Below, piece by piece: positions 44,530 through 55,445 of a stretch of DNA of 64,000 bases. A program made the translations under genes and the position numbers. Below the pieces are notes generated by a model, which was not told the origin of the DNA, ran no database searches, and saw only the letters and a program-made list of their open reading frames with translations. This DNA is from Symsagittifera roscoffensis (taxonomy: Eukaryota; Xenacoelomorpha; Acoela; Convolutidae), in assembly GCF_963678635.1 (NCBI RefSeq), contig NC_087062.1:30468833-30532832 (forward strand), in the 5' to 3' direction. The number at the start of each line of letters is the position of its first letter. The stretch's first letter is position 1.

Positions 44530-47371
44530 CCACCTATTTTTGTACAATGTAAGGAGTCTTGTAGACTTTGTTAAAGGCATGGACTTTTCAAATGTCATAA
44601 CAAATTGCGATCACTACAAAATTATCTGCTTAACGGAAACCTGGTTAGTACCAGAAATACCCGATAATGCTCTCTTTCTCAATAACTTCGTCATACATCG
44701 AAACGATCGTAATACGGTTAATTGTCAAACAAAGCATGGTGGGGTGCTTATTGCAGTAGCCAATAGTATTCAACACCGACGAATAATTATTGACTCAAAA
44801 TTCACTGATACAGTACTTGTTCAGCTTGAATTTAATGACTACAGATGTCTCTTATGCTGTATCTACAGTGCCCCTAAAAAATTCGCCCATTCTTCTACTG
44901 GAGCATCTTGAATGCTTAGACGAACTGAGTAGGAATCACGTTACCAACCTTACAATGCTTGTAGGGGACATCAACTTTGATAACACAAACTGGCATCATA
45001 TGGAACCCTCAAATTTGGACGAAGTACTAGAGGAGTTGTTTGAACAAAATTACCAGCAATTGATCACAGGTGCTAAAAAGCAAGTGATGTCATTCTAGTC
45101 AACAATACAGAACCAATACTAAACGTAAGTGTAGATAATTACGTTAAGAAACTATTTAAATCCGATCATCAGCCATTCCAGCTCAAACTAATTTTAAATG
45201 ATTGGTTCAAGTCACAAAAACCTTGCCTGAAAAAAAAAAGATTTTAGCACATTTTCGTTCGAAAAATCAAATTGGAATGAAATTGGATTATACATTATGC
45301 AAAATCCTTCCTTGCCTTACTGCTTCAGCAATGTCGACGTTGTAGTTGATTTATGGTATGATTGGCTACAAAAGACATTGGAAAAACATATACCCAAAAA
45401 GACAAAACACCGAATGTGTTTACCTCCTTGGGTCAGCAATGAAACATCAAATGCAATAAAAAGGAGGAAAATAATGAGAAAATGGATGAACAAAAAACCG
45501 TCCCCGAGTAACTAACTAAAGCTGGCAGCACTTGAATCAAGAGTAAGTGAATTTTTAAACGAAGATCAAAAAGAATTTGAACACTTAATTTTCGAAAAGG
45601 GAACATTTTCACAAATACAAAAGTACTTTAAGAGCATTCAAAAATCATCCCAACTTCCCTCAAAAATGTACTTAATTGATCAGAACGCTGTCACCGATAA
45701 AGAAAAAACCCAACTCTTTAATGAGTTCTTTCAATCAGTCTTTACTAATTCTGATTATCCTAATAAGCCTTCAAAAGTAGATAAACTCAACTTTACAAGA
45801 GAGGAAGTGCAAACTAAGCTTGAGAACTTGTGTATTGGGAAATCATAAGGTCCTGACGTTCTAGTAAAACTACCTCTTGAAAGTTAAGCTAAATACTTGG
45901 CTCCTTCACTGACACTCGTCTTCAACATACTTGGTAATAAACATTTCTACCCTTCCTTATGGAAATTGAGTATCCTCATACCAATATTTAAAGACGGATA
46001 CAAACAAGACATTTCGAATTATTGTCTCATTGCGCCCTTGGCGTGCCTCTCAAAAGTTCTTGAAACATTAATTTGCGAAAAACTATACGTAGCCATTGGA
46101 CTTAATATCTGCAAAGAATAACATGGATTCAGCAATGTAAATCAACAATGTAAGCGAACAATGACTCAAATGATCTTATATCTCAGTGAATTATTTGACC
46201 ACTTCGAATCTCCAACACTGACTGCTCTATACCTCGACTTCGAGAAAGCGTTCGACAAGGTCAGTCATGAAAGATTAATAGAAAAATTGCAAAATAATGG
46301 CATCACTGGAGGAGCTTTGGAGCTGCTTGAAAGCTACCCAAAAGGCCGAAAACACAAAGCAAAAAATAGAAACTCGATCTCTTCAGAACTCGAAGTCAAA
46401 AGGGGAGTTCCACAAGGCTCAGTACTGAGTCCTGTGTTCTTCATAATCTTTATAAATGATCTCCCAGAGTGTATCATATCAAGTTGTTTCGGATACGCGG
46501 ATGATTATAAAGTTATTGCTACCAACACGATCACTCTACAAATTGACACGAACAGAATATGGAAAGGGTGTAGCCAGAATTTGATGACATTAAACATCAG
46601 CAAATGTAAAACGCTAAATTTAAAAGGAAACGGAAGTATTTCAATGATTGGAAATACACTTGAACAAACAGAGAAGGGAAAAGATCTTGGAATAATTGTT
46701 TCGAACGACTTGACATGGACTGCAAACGCCAAAAAAAGATGTGAGAAAGCAATCAAAGTATTTTTCACTAAAAAACGAAACATCGATAATGGTACAAGTT
46801 GGGTTGCAAAAAAGAATCGTTACCGGAGCTACATTGTCCCAATCATTTCTTACGGTGCAGTTCTTTGGAAAATAAGTAAATCAGAATTGAGAATGATAGA
46901 TAATCTTCAGTAAAAGCTTCGAAGTGTATCCTTTGTACCAATAGATTAGACTATAAAGATCGATTAAAACGACTTTCGAGTCTACCACTACCCTTGCATC
47001 ACGTATGCACGTTCTTTTGACATTTGTCGACATAGTGAAAGGCAAGGTATAATATTGAGCGGGAATCTTTTGTTCAAGTGCAATACAAATCAGAACAAAA
47101 CACGAGAGCACAGGAATTGAAGTTCTATAAAACACGAATTCTGTTGAAGAAGAAACAAGAAAGTGACTATTGGACAAGAGGTACATTCTTAGCAAACACA
47201 GTTGCACAAAAGATAGGGATTTCCCTTGACGAATTGGAAAATCCAAAAAAAAAATCGTGGAAGTTTACAAAAACTATTTTGGTCAATAATTATAATCTCG
47301 AGGATCTATGCTCCTGGAGACTGACATGTATTTGCCAGAACTGCAGAAATCAACACAAACTCAAATGATAT
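44530..47371 (+). pseudogene. EEP/RT non-LTR retrotransposon ORF2 (Jockey/CR1-like), nearly full length
   Basis: EEP starts at LLYNVRS (44537) with IICLTETWLVPEIPDNALF, KHGGVLIAVANS, a frameshift near 44875, MLVGDINFDNTNWHHMEP and the SDHQPF end (about 45165). The linker has LPPWVSNETSNAIKRRK (45421). RT: fingers NYCLIAPLACLSKVLETL (about 46018), palm A ALYLDFEKAFDKV (about 46220), palm B KRGVPQGSVLSPVFF (about 46405), palm C CFGYADDYKV intact (about 46490), thumb SYIVPIISYGAVLW. C-terminal ~95 residues (47078-47368) end in a cysteine cluster CSWRLTCICQNCR. Known role: target nicking and reverse transcription. About eight stops/shifts make this copy dead, but it is the best-preserved EEP element here. 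Confidence 0.85.
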
Positions 47372-47600
47372 TTGGAAAACTGGAACTCGGGAATATCTCT
47401 CCTGGGTGCTACCCTAAATTCTGTTTTATTATTATTATGATTATTGTAGCGTTGGTACGTCCCTATCCAAACTGTATAGCGGGCTTCAATATCTCGCCAC
47501 ATTTAATCTTTTTCAACATACTTTTTTTGCATGTTTAACGAAAGAATTTTTTCACGTTTAAGCTATACCGTATATTGCAACGGTTAAGAATTTTTTCGAT
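47372..47600. other. 3' tail of the retrotransposon and short flank
   Basis: Shortly after the ORF2 stop is a TTATTATTATTATGATTATTG microsatellite-like run (about 47428-47448) instead of a poly(A) tail, the kind of 3' end seen in CR1-group elements. No other feature. Confidence 0.45.
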
Positions 47601-48090
47601 TTTCCAGTTTGACTCCATTTAATTCAAAATAAGCAGCCCAATAGTGGGAAGCTACCAGGGTTTTCAGCCTCCTTTCAGTTTACGAGAAACGACGATTTCT
47701 GTGATTGTTTTTCAAAAATTTTCAGAAAACTCAAATTTTAAAAAAATTTGAATTTTAAAATTCCCAATCTTATAGTTGGAAGCGGTCACAGTACTCTGGA
47801 CGGTTGCGAATCTTGCCTTCAAAATGACTGCAACTGCTCAAATGCTCTTAGTTTCCCAGATTGGCCGTTTGGCATGTCTTTGTTTTGTCATGTTACATGT
47901 CTTTTTTCTTAAAATAATCAAAGAAATTGATTTAAAAAATCTCCGAAAATTTGAAATGCCCAGCTCCATAGTGAGGCTCCTTCAGGGTACTCCCAGGAGT
48001 TTCACATCTTGCCTTCAAATATGGCTGCTCAAATCTTTGTAGTTATCCACAAATGACGTTTTTTGTTATTTTTTTTCAAAACACCTTCAG
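47601..48090. repeat. ~155-bp minisatellite array, left part
   Basis: Two to three diverged units sharing AAATATGGCTGCTCAA, GAGTACTC and TTGAAATTTCTAGCTCTG-type segments with the array at 52207-53010. Cores at 47817-47839 and 48012-48032 are 193 bases apart. It stops at about 48090, where a retrotransposon begins. Confidence 0.7.
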
Positions 48091-49785
48091 AACACCAACA
48101 ATTCCTTCGACGGTCAAAGACGGAAACACTGAATCATCAAATGAAAAAGAAAAATATTCAATGACTATTTCGTCAGCGTGTTTGGCACAAAAGAATATCA
48201 AAAAGTGAGCTGAATAGATTTATTATTGACCAAAGTCAAGTTGGCGAAATAATGAGGCAACTTAATGTCAATAAATCAATGGGACACGACAACATTGGCA
48301 ATCTCATTTTGAAATCATGTCACAAAACTCTAAGCAAATCACTTACCCTTATATTTCAAACCTGCCTTAACAAAGGAATTTTTCCTTAAATATGGAAAAT
48401 TAGTGAAAAAACCCCTGTTTTCAAGGAAGGAAGTAAAACCGATGTCAGTTGCTATAGACCAATCAACCTACTCTGCTGCTGCTCAAAATTGCTTGAAAAA
48501 ATAAAATTTGACAAACTCTATACTAAAGTGAAATACAGATTACATGAAAGTCAACATGGATTTCGAAAGCTTAGATCCGCCACAATTCAACTTCTTCTAT
48601 TTCTCGACCGAATGTACGAATTGAACGATTAACAGGATGTACAAGAACTTGCAGTTCTATACTTGGATTTTGCCAAGGCATTTGACACTGTACCTCATGA
48701 TATTCTGCTTACGAAGATCAAAATTTTTTGGAATTGGCGGGAAATTGCTGTCACTGATATATTCATACCTCAACAACAGAAAGCAATGCGTTAAGATTGA
48801 AGACTGTAGCTCAACCCTAAAAGAAGTCACCAGTGGAGTTCCGCAATGTTCAATTCTGGGACCGCTGCTGTTCTTACTTTTCATAAACGATCTACCTGAA
48901 ACCATGAAAGACACAGACAGTTTTGGGTACGCAGATGACTTTAAGGCCATTCTACTAAATCAAACTTCCCTTGACACTGCAACTCTGAAAATAGAGAAAT
49001 GGATACATGAAAACAAAATGCAACCCAACATCAAAAAACCAACGCTCCTCGGCATCAAAGGTGATTTAAAAGCTAGTCTCCTGAACAAAAATCTTTCCTC
49101 AGTAAACTCACAGCGTGGCCTAGGACTGATTGTGTCCAACAAGCTCACATGGAACGAAAATTGCTCTCGTCGGACATCCAAAGCAATTAGTGCTCTCTTC
49201 CAGATTAAACGAAGTCTGACTATGAAAAGCAGTGTGACCACCAGGCTTAACGCATACACTGGGTATGTAGTACCCATAGTAACATACGCATCCCAAGCAT
49301 GGACTCCTAGCAGATCGAACATGGAACAACTCGAACGAGTTCAAAAGCTAGCAACAAAATGGATTTTGGGGACAAGCAAAACTTATACTGAATGACTGAA
49401 GGACCTCAACCTTCTTCCTTTGAACCTATACATGGAAATGCACGACATTTTAATACTAATAGCCCTGCTTGAAAATCGTTATGATGTAGAAATAGAACGA
49501 AAACCATCTGAATCATGCGAAATCACCCGACAGTCATCAAGAGGAGAATTTCAAATCCCAAAAAGCCGCTTGCAAAGAACGGACGACAATTTTTTCAGAC
49601 GAGTGAAACATCTATACAACTGTCATATCCGAGCCTGCCCAACTTTTAGCCTTAGACCAAGCAAAGCGAATCTGACCTACATATACCAGAAATACTTCAA
49701 AAAAATGTACAGTGAAGTCAACAAATGTACATGGAAACTCTTATGCAGATGTGGAAACTGCAAAGCTTACAACAAACTGAGATAA
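48091..49785 (+). pseudogene. EEP/RT-type non-LTR retrotransposon, 5'-truncated RT to C-terminus
   Basis: Starts inside the RT finger region, with MGHDNIGNLILKSC near 48280, CYRPINLLCCCSKLLEK near 48450 and HGFRKLRSAT. There is a stop near 48630, palm A VLYLDFAKAFDTVPHD (about 48655), then a frameshift near 48710. Continues with palm B VTSGVPQCSILGPLLF (about 48826), palm C FGYADDFKA intact (about 48922), thumb GYVVPIVTYASQAW and LLPLNLYMEMHD (about 49412). The C-terminus is cysteine-rich (CTWKLLCRCGNC) with stop at 49783-49785. No EEP is present because of 5' truncation. Related to, but distinct from, the element at 44530-47371. Four or so disabling changes. Confidence 0.85.
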
Positions 49786-49872
49786 AACATGGACTGTAAA
49801 AGGGGTGAAATTCCCTAGAGCTAATGCTCTGAAGCCTATTCTACTACTACTACTACTACTACTACTACTAAA
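49786..49872 (+). repeat. 3'UTR and (ACT)n microsatellite tail of the non-LTR element
   Basis: Short 3'UTR ending in about ten ACT triplets (49842-49870). A triplet-repeat tail instead of poly(A) fits the CR1-group 3'-end type and marks the 3' end of the plus-strand element. Confidence 0.75.
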
Positions 49873-49879
49873 ACAGGAT

Positions 49880-52206
49880 TTTTTTTTTTTAAATTAATTA
49901 AAACGCAAGATCAAATATTTTGCAAAACCTATCAAATTTAAAACTACAAATATGTACAATATACAAGTATTATACATCAGCTTTGAAAAAATAGCACCAA
50001 ATTACAGTTAAGAACAACAGTTCAGTGAAAAACAGCAACGGGGCGAAGAGAATAAAGGAAAGGTTAGTCGCGTCGTGATAGGGAATTATTGATGGAAATG
50101 TCTTGGTTGTAGCAGGTCTGGCTTCTCATTTTGCGGGATCCTCTAATGCAAAGAAGGGCACCTCTCATAATGCAAAAGTTTACACGGGTTCGTAGCCACA
50201 AAATAGTTTCAGAATAGTGGGTTCCGCGCTTCTCAGAGGTCAGGAGAGCTAGCTGGGAAATAAATGTTGAAGTCAGGTTGCTGCAGTCACCACTGGTTGA
50301 ATAGATAATGGGGGTGAAACTTGCGTGCTCCGAGTTCAAAATTCGTTCCTGGTAGTTTTTGATTTTCTCTTGTTCATGATGTTTGAAGGTTTCAGAAATT
50401 TTCCGGTTGATATTGGTGGTGGCTCTGGGATTGAAAATTCGGACGTCGAAAAGAGTGCGTTGACCGGTCCGCCAGAAACCCCTTGCTGCTATATCCAATC
50501 TTGCTCCATCTTCGGCACGGTTGGCGTTAGTTTGGACAACTGGTTGGAGACTCGGTTCAATGGAGACGTCAAAACAGGTTTCGCGTATGATGTTCGCCAG
50601 CAGGTCACGCAACTCGTTGTGTCTTTTATGAATAAAACCACCAGTGGTGCAATTAAGGGCGTGGGTGATGTCGTAAGGTTTCCCACAGACGCAGGCAATG
50701 GGAAGTTTATCAAGACTGATACCGTATCGGAGGCGGAGGAGGTCTTGAAATTCCATTTTGTTGAGAGCATACCCTAACTCTTTGATAGGGAGGGTAGTTA
50801 ACCACGCTGAGGTGCCTTTTGTCTCGTATGTTCTAGAAGTCTGTCTTGGCGCTCAGATAGCTTCGGCCGGATAGTTTGCAGGAGTTCTGTTTGCGTCTCG
50901 GTGTTTTGTTTCCGAATATAAGCCCTTCTAGATTTCTGATCGGATTCGAAACCAGAGGGAAAATTTTCAGATTGCGTATATATTAGGTCCACGTGTGGTT
51001 CGCAAATGAAATCTGAAACCCGGTTCATTAGAGCACTCTGTCTAATTGGGTCGCGAATGCTCAGGCCGCCCAACCTGGCTGGTAACTGCGCAAGTTCGAG
51101 CGACGTGGGATCCAGTTTGCAACCAAATATGGTTTCGAGCCAGTTGTTGATAGAGCTTGAGAGGTTATGCCATGCTTCCGCGGGAGTTTCCATGATGCGC
51201 TGAAGGTACGACCATTTGCTTTGCAGGCTGAAAACAAGGCCAGCGTACGCGGCTTGCGGTTCTTGCTCTGCTATTTCTGTCAGCTTTTCGACCATGCTTG
51301 TGAACTTCTCTGTTTTTTGCAAGATGAAGTCAGAACAGAAAGCTGTTGAGCCGATGACACCACCTAAGTACTTCTTTGCCGAAGTGCGAATAATCAACCC
51401 GTCACTTTTGAACAGTGCTTCTGCTTCATCGAGGTGTTGTGGTTTGACAACGAGTACTGTTTTGGAGGGCTCCGGGAAGTAACCGTAATTCGGGCCTCGA
51501 ACTTTCATGAGTTCCCACCATTCTTTGACACGGATAAATTTCCCTACACCAGCTCTGTCATCGGCGTAAAATTTCTTGTGAATGTCGGTGACGGTTTTAT
51601 CATAGACAAGGGGGATCATGCTGATGGCGTACATGATCATTGCTGCCACGTCTCCTTGAGTGGTGCCTTCGGATGACAGGATGGACTTCCCTCCTACGAA
51701 CAAGATAGCTGGCTGTTTGTAGAAGTTATTGAGGAAGGGGTGGAGCTGGGGGCATAGAATTTCAATGTTATGGAGAGCCGTACCGCGGTTCAGTCTATTG
51801 AACGCGTTTTCTGCGTCAATGAACAGGGCTGCTTGGCACTCGTCGGCGTTGAAGGTCTTCTGCATGGATCGGAAAGCAGATTCAATCCCGGCGCTAATAC
51901 CAGCGCAAGTTTGGAGGGGGCCAACAATCTCCCTAACTTCATCTTGAAAGCACTGGATAAGAGCGGACGTGATTATTCTTCTAAAAATTTCTCCGATTCC
52001 AATAGGGCGGACGCCAGGTGATTTGTCCAGGCCAACCATGCGGCAGTTTGCTATGGGCTGCATCACTGAAGCGGGTAGTTGCTCTGTGGCAAGAATTCTG
52101 GTAAGATCAGCGAGAGCGTGGCAGACGTCGTCGGTTAATTTACCAAAACTATCGGAGCAAAGAATACGTTTGGCGCCTGTTGAACTTAGGCCGCTTGGTC
52201 CCGCGC
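49880..52206 (-). pseudogene. RLE-type non-LTR retrotransposon, 5'-truncated, one frameshift, otherwise intact
   Basis: The minus strand is open from 52206 (GPSGLSSTGAKRIL) to 50798 and, after a single one-base frameshift near 50825, from there to the stop at 50064. The earliest Met, at 52066, is internal to the domain, so the true N-terminus is missing. RT: LDKSPGVRPIGIGEIFR; palm A ALFIDAENAFNRLNR; palm B SSEGTTQGDVAAMIMYAI; palm C KKFYADDRAGVG; LGGVIGS. After GTSAWLTTLPIKELGYALNK comes a Cys/His knuckle (CVCG...HALNCTTGGF, RHNELRD), then the nuclease core (ARLDIAARGFW, LFDVRIFNP, HHEQEKIKNYQ) typical of PD-(D/E)XK restriction-like endonucleases. Catalytic residues look intact. The 3'UTR ends in A12 (T12 on plus at about 49879-49890). 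Confidence 0.85.
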
Positions 52207-53010
52207 CTATTTGAAGATTATAATTTTTTTCTTCAAAATTTGAAAGTTTTAATTTTGTGGTTGGGTCTGGCAGAGTACTCTAAGGGTTTGAAAATCTGGC
52301 CTCCAAATATGGCTGCTCAAGTGTCAAATGTTTTTTTTCCAGAATTCACATTTTTTAAGATTTTTTCAATTTTTCAGAAAACTTTTTTTTTCAGAATTTG
52401 AAATTTCTAACCCTATATTTGATGGCTGTCAGACTACTGTCAGGAGTTTTAAAAATTGCCTCCAAATAAGGCTGCTCAATTCCTTGTATTTCTCTCAAAA
52501 AACCAGAAAATTTAAATTTAATTTGTTGCTTAAAATTTTGAAGTTCCTAACTCTGTAGTTGGCGGCTGTCAGATTAGTCTCAGCGGTTTAAAATCTTTCC
52601 TCCAATTATGTCTGCTCAATTGTTGTTTTCCAGAAATGACGTTTTTGTGATTTTTGGAAAGTTTTTCGGAAAACTTCAACTTAATTTTTTTTCAAATATT
52701 GAAATTTCTAGCTCTGTAGTTGGGGGCTCTCAGAGTACTCTCAGTGCTTGCGAATCTTGCGTCCAAATATGGCTGCTCAAATCTTGTTAGTTGAAAAATA
52801 AGTTCAGGTTTGAAGTTTCTCAAAATTTGAAGTTCGCAAAGCTGTACTTGGGTACTGTAAGAGTACTCTCAGGAGTTGCAAATCTTGCTCTTTGTTTCCG
52901 AGATGTGGCCTTTGTGAATTCTGAATTAAAAAGGCGTGAATAAAAAATCCTTAAAATTTTGAAATTATCAATCCCGTTATTGGGTTCTGTCAGGTACACT
53001 CAAAGGATGC
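52207..53010. repeat. ~155-bp minisatellite array, right part
   Basis: Five to six units. The core CCAAATATGGCTGCTCAA or variants ends at 52320, 52479, 52619 and 52780 (spacing 159, 140, 161), and two more decayed units follow near 52890 and 53000. Units include TCAGAGTACTCTCAG and AAATGACGTTTTTGTGATTTTT. The first unit resumes almost exactly where the left array (47601-48090) breaks off. Confidence 0.8.
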
Positions 53011-53621
53011 AGATCTTATTTCCATTATACGCGGTTTTTTAAGAGTTGTTAAAATTTAGAGGTGCGTTATACGATAGTTTTTTTGAGACAGATTTGGAAA
53101 GTTTCTAACCTTTCTACCGATTTTTAAAAAAAGGGGGATCCATAGAAAGACCGCCTACAATCTTGTTTGCCCATATACAACCCTAGTATATTTTTGCTTT
53201 ACCCCTTTATCTACAGCCTTCGAATAAGTCTGTGGGGAATATTTGACCAAAATTTGATTTTTTCCCGTTTGCTCAAAAACTAACCAACCAATTCTGCAAT
53301 TTTGGTTTGAATGAAAAGTTCGCATCCATTAGAGGGCTTGCCCAACCTTTTTTACAAATAAAATTATGGCCCTCGGAATAGTCAAATTTTTGATTTTTTT
53401 GACCGTTTTGTGAATCTTTTTACTTTTTTCCAAAACTAGCGTCTCAAATTTAATATTGTGAGTTCAATAGAGATTATGACTAGTGGCAAACTCCCACGCA
53501 TTAGAGGACACTGTCAATTTTTACACTAAAAGTTATCGTCCTAAAAGTCATTTTTGGATGTTTTAAGCGTTTTTTTTCTGAATCTATATTAATTTTTAGT
53601 TTGAAAATTTAATTTTGTCAT

Positions 53622-53692
53622 GTGGCTTAGAGTTAATTCACATGCCTGCAAAGTCAAATATTCGTGGTTCAAACCCTCGAGGATCTTTTTTT
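53622..53692 (+). pseudogene. tRNA-like sequence followed by T-run
   Basis: A-box-like TGGCTTAGAGTTAATTCACATGCC and B-box-like GTGGTTCAAACCCTC at tRNA spacing, followed directly by a T7 run that would terminate Pol III. The stems do not close well, so a tRNA-derived relic is more likely than a tRNA gene. Confidence 0.35.
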
Positions 53693-55229
53693 TGTAAACA
53701 TCAATTTTTCCGAATGACCAAGATCTTTGGCCATCTTGTTTGTCTGCTTATTTGTTGTCGTCTTAGTTGTCACATAAGGAATGTGTTTTACTATAATTGA
53801 AAATCTTTTCAGCTTATGTGTGTGCAAGTAATTGCGTTCCGAAATTTTTTGCTATTTTTTTTTCATTTACAATTCCTGTAAGATTTTTGAATATTTTCAT
53901 TTCGTTTATGCCTTCTTCTGTTCAGAAGAAAGCTTTAAACTGCAAAGCTTCAAACTGCGCTTTCCCTTAAATGTTTTGAAAATTTTATTATTTCTGATAG
54001 CAATACTATAAGATATTACAGCATTGCATTGTAGGAAAAAAATTACAGCACAATAAACTGGATTCAATGAATTGTGAGTAAACTAGGTGTAAACCTGAAA
54101 AAGTTCCAATTTTCTTCCTTCAAAAATGTTTCGTTCGCTTGATTTCAGTTTATCAACTAAGCTTTCATGAAGCAATCATATAGATCAGTTCAAGAATGGC
54201 TAGATCAAGTTTTTTTAGAGTTAGTTTTTATGCTGTTTTTCCGAGACGTATTTTTGTATCTCACTTGGTGCGAAGTTCCGCTTAGCCTCTGTATTTTATT
54301 CTGACTAATTTGATGACGACCCATTACGAAAGTTTAACTTATTTTTATTTAAGAGAATCTTTAGATTTTTTGTCACTTGACCTAGTGATCTCAACAGTCT
54401 GCTGCGTGCACAGCAATGGGTTTTCGTTGCTTTAAGTGTCAATTAACGTAGTGATGAAGTATAGCTTGTGATGGTTTTTCTTTTTCACGAAAGTTTGTAG
54501 ATAATGTCTTAATTTGATTTTCTAAAATTCATTTTTTTTGTTCAGAGGAGTGAAATTTCCACTAGCGAACATCACGTGTGTAAAAGATTTGAAAAACGTG
54601 ATGATCGCTTTTAAGTTAAGAATATTGATTTCATTTAGGTTTCCCAACGGAATAAAAAACGTTATTCCAGTTTCCTCAATTTGGGTTAATATTATCAGAA
54701 AAATGTCAACATCAATTGTTCTTGAAAGTCGAAGATTCTATTGGCAAATATATGTTTTTTTTTGAAATCAAAAAGTTTCAAAAACAAGAAAGCACTTTAT
54801 CTGTTTCCTTGCGTTCCTTGACAATTTTCCAGCTGTCTTGACTCTTTTTTATTGCATTATAGTTTTTGGTAAGCACCAAAATCGTTCGCTGGGAGGAGGG
54901 TTTTAACCTTTGACGCTGATTGGCAACATATGTTAAGTTTAACGGGGATAGCCGGTTGCTGTGCCAGTAACACAGAATGCTCCAAACACACATTCATAAA
55001 AAAAACTGAAAGTTTTTTTGATAATTTTCTTCAAATTAGTGTTGTTGCCAGAGGTTGGTTTGATTCCGGTTTGAACTATACAATCGATTAAAAAATGAGT
55101 GATTTAGGCATGATCGACAACAATTGTTTCCATAAAATCGTAGCTCAATTTAAAATTAAAAAAAAAAACGTTTTTTTTTTTGCCAAACTAGCGCCAAACA
55201 GTCATTTTCTTTATAACGAGCGTCAGTTT

Positions 55230-55445
55230 CTTTATAAATCTCTATAGCTTCAAACCAGTTTTGCTCGACATTGGGACAACTTTTTTAATGTCGTTCGAAT
55301 CATGACTGATAGGTCTTTAATATGATATATCACTCGACACATTCCGATGATTATTTTGGTAACTGATTTTGCGTGGAAAAAAATAAAAAGTAAAAAAAAA
55401 ACCAAAACATACCCGAATACAAAGTTCCTCCCCGTTTTCAATGGT
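55230..55445 (-). repeat. SINE-body relic
   Basis: Matches the body of the tRNA-derived repeat at 15130-15537: CCGATGATTATTT, TGATTTTGCGTGGAAA and CGAATACAAAGTTCCTCCCC in the same order and spacing. The tRNA-like head is absent. This is the only copy outside the duplicated blocks, so it shows the family is dispersed. Confidence 0.6.

Noticed and set aside
50325-52214. Plus-strand ORFs across the RLE element (e.g. the 150-aa frame at 50325-50777)
   Set aside because: Antisense shadows of the minus-strand RT and nuclease, which carry clear family motifs.
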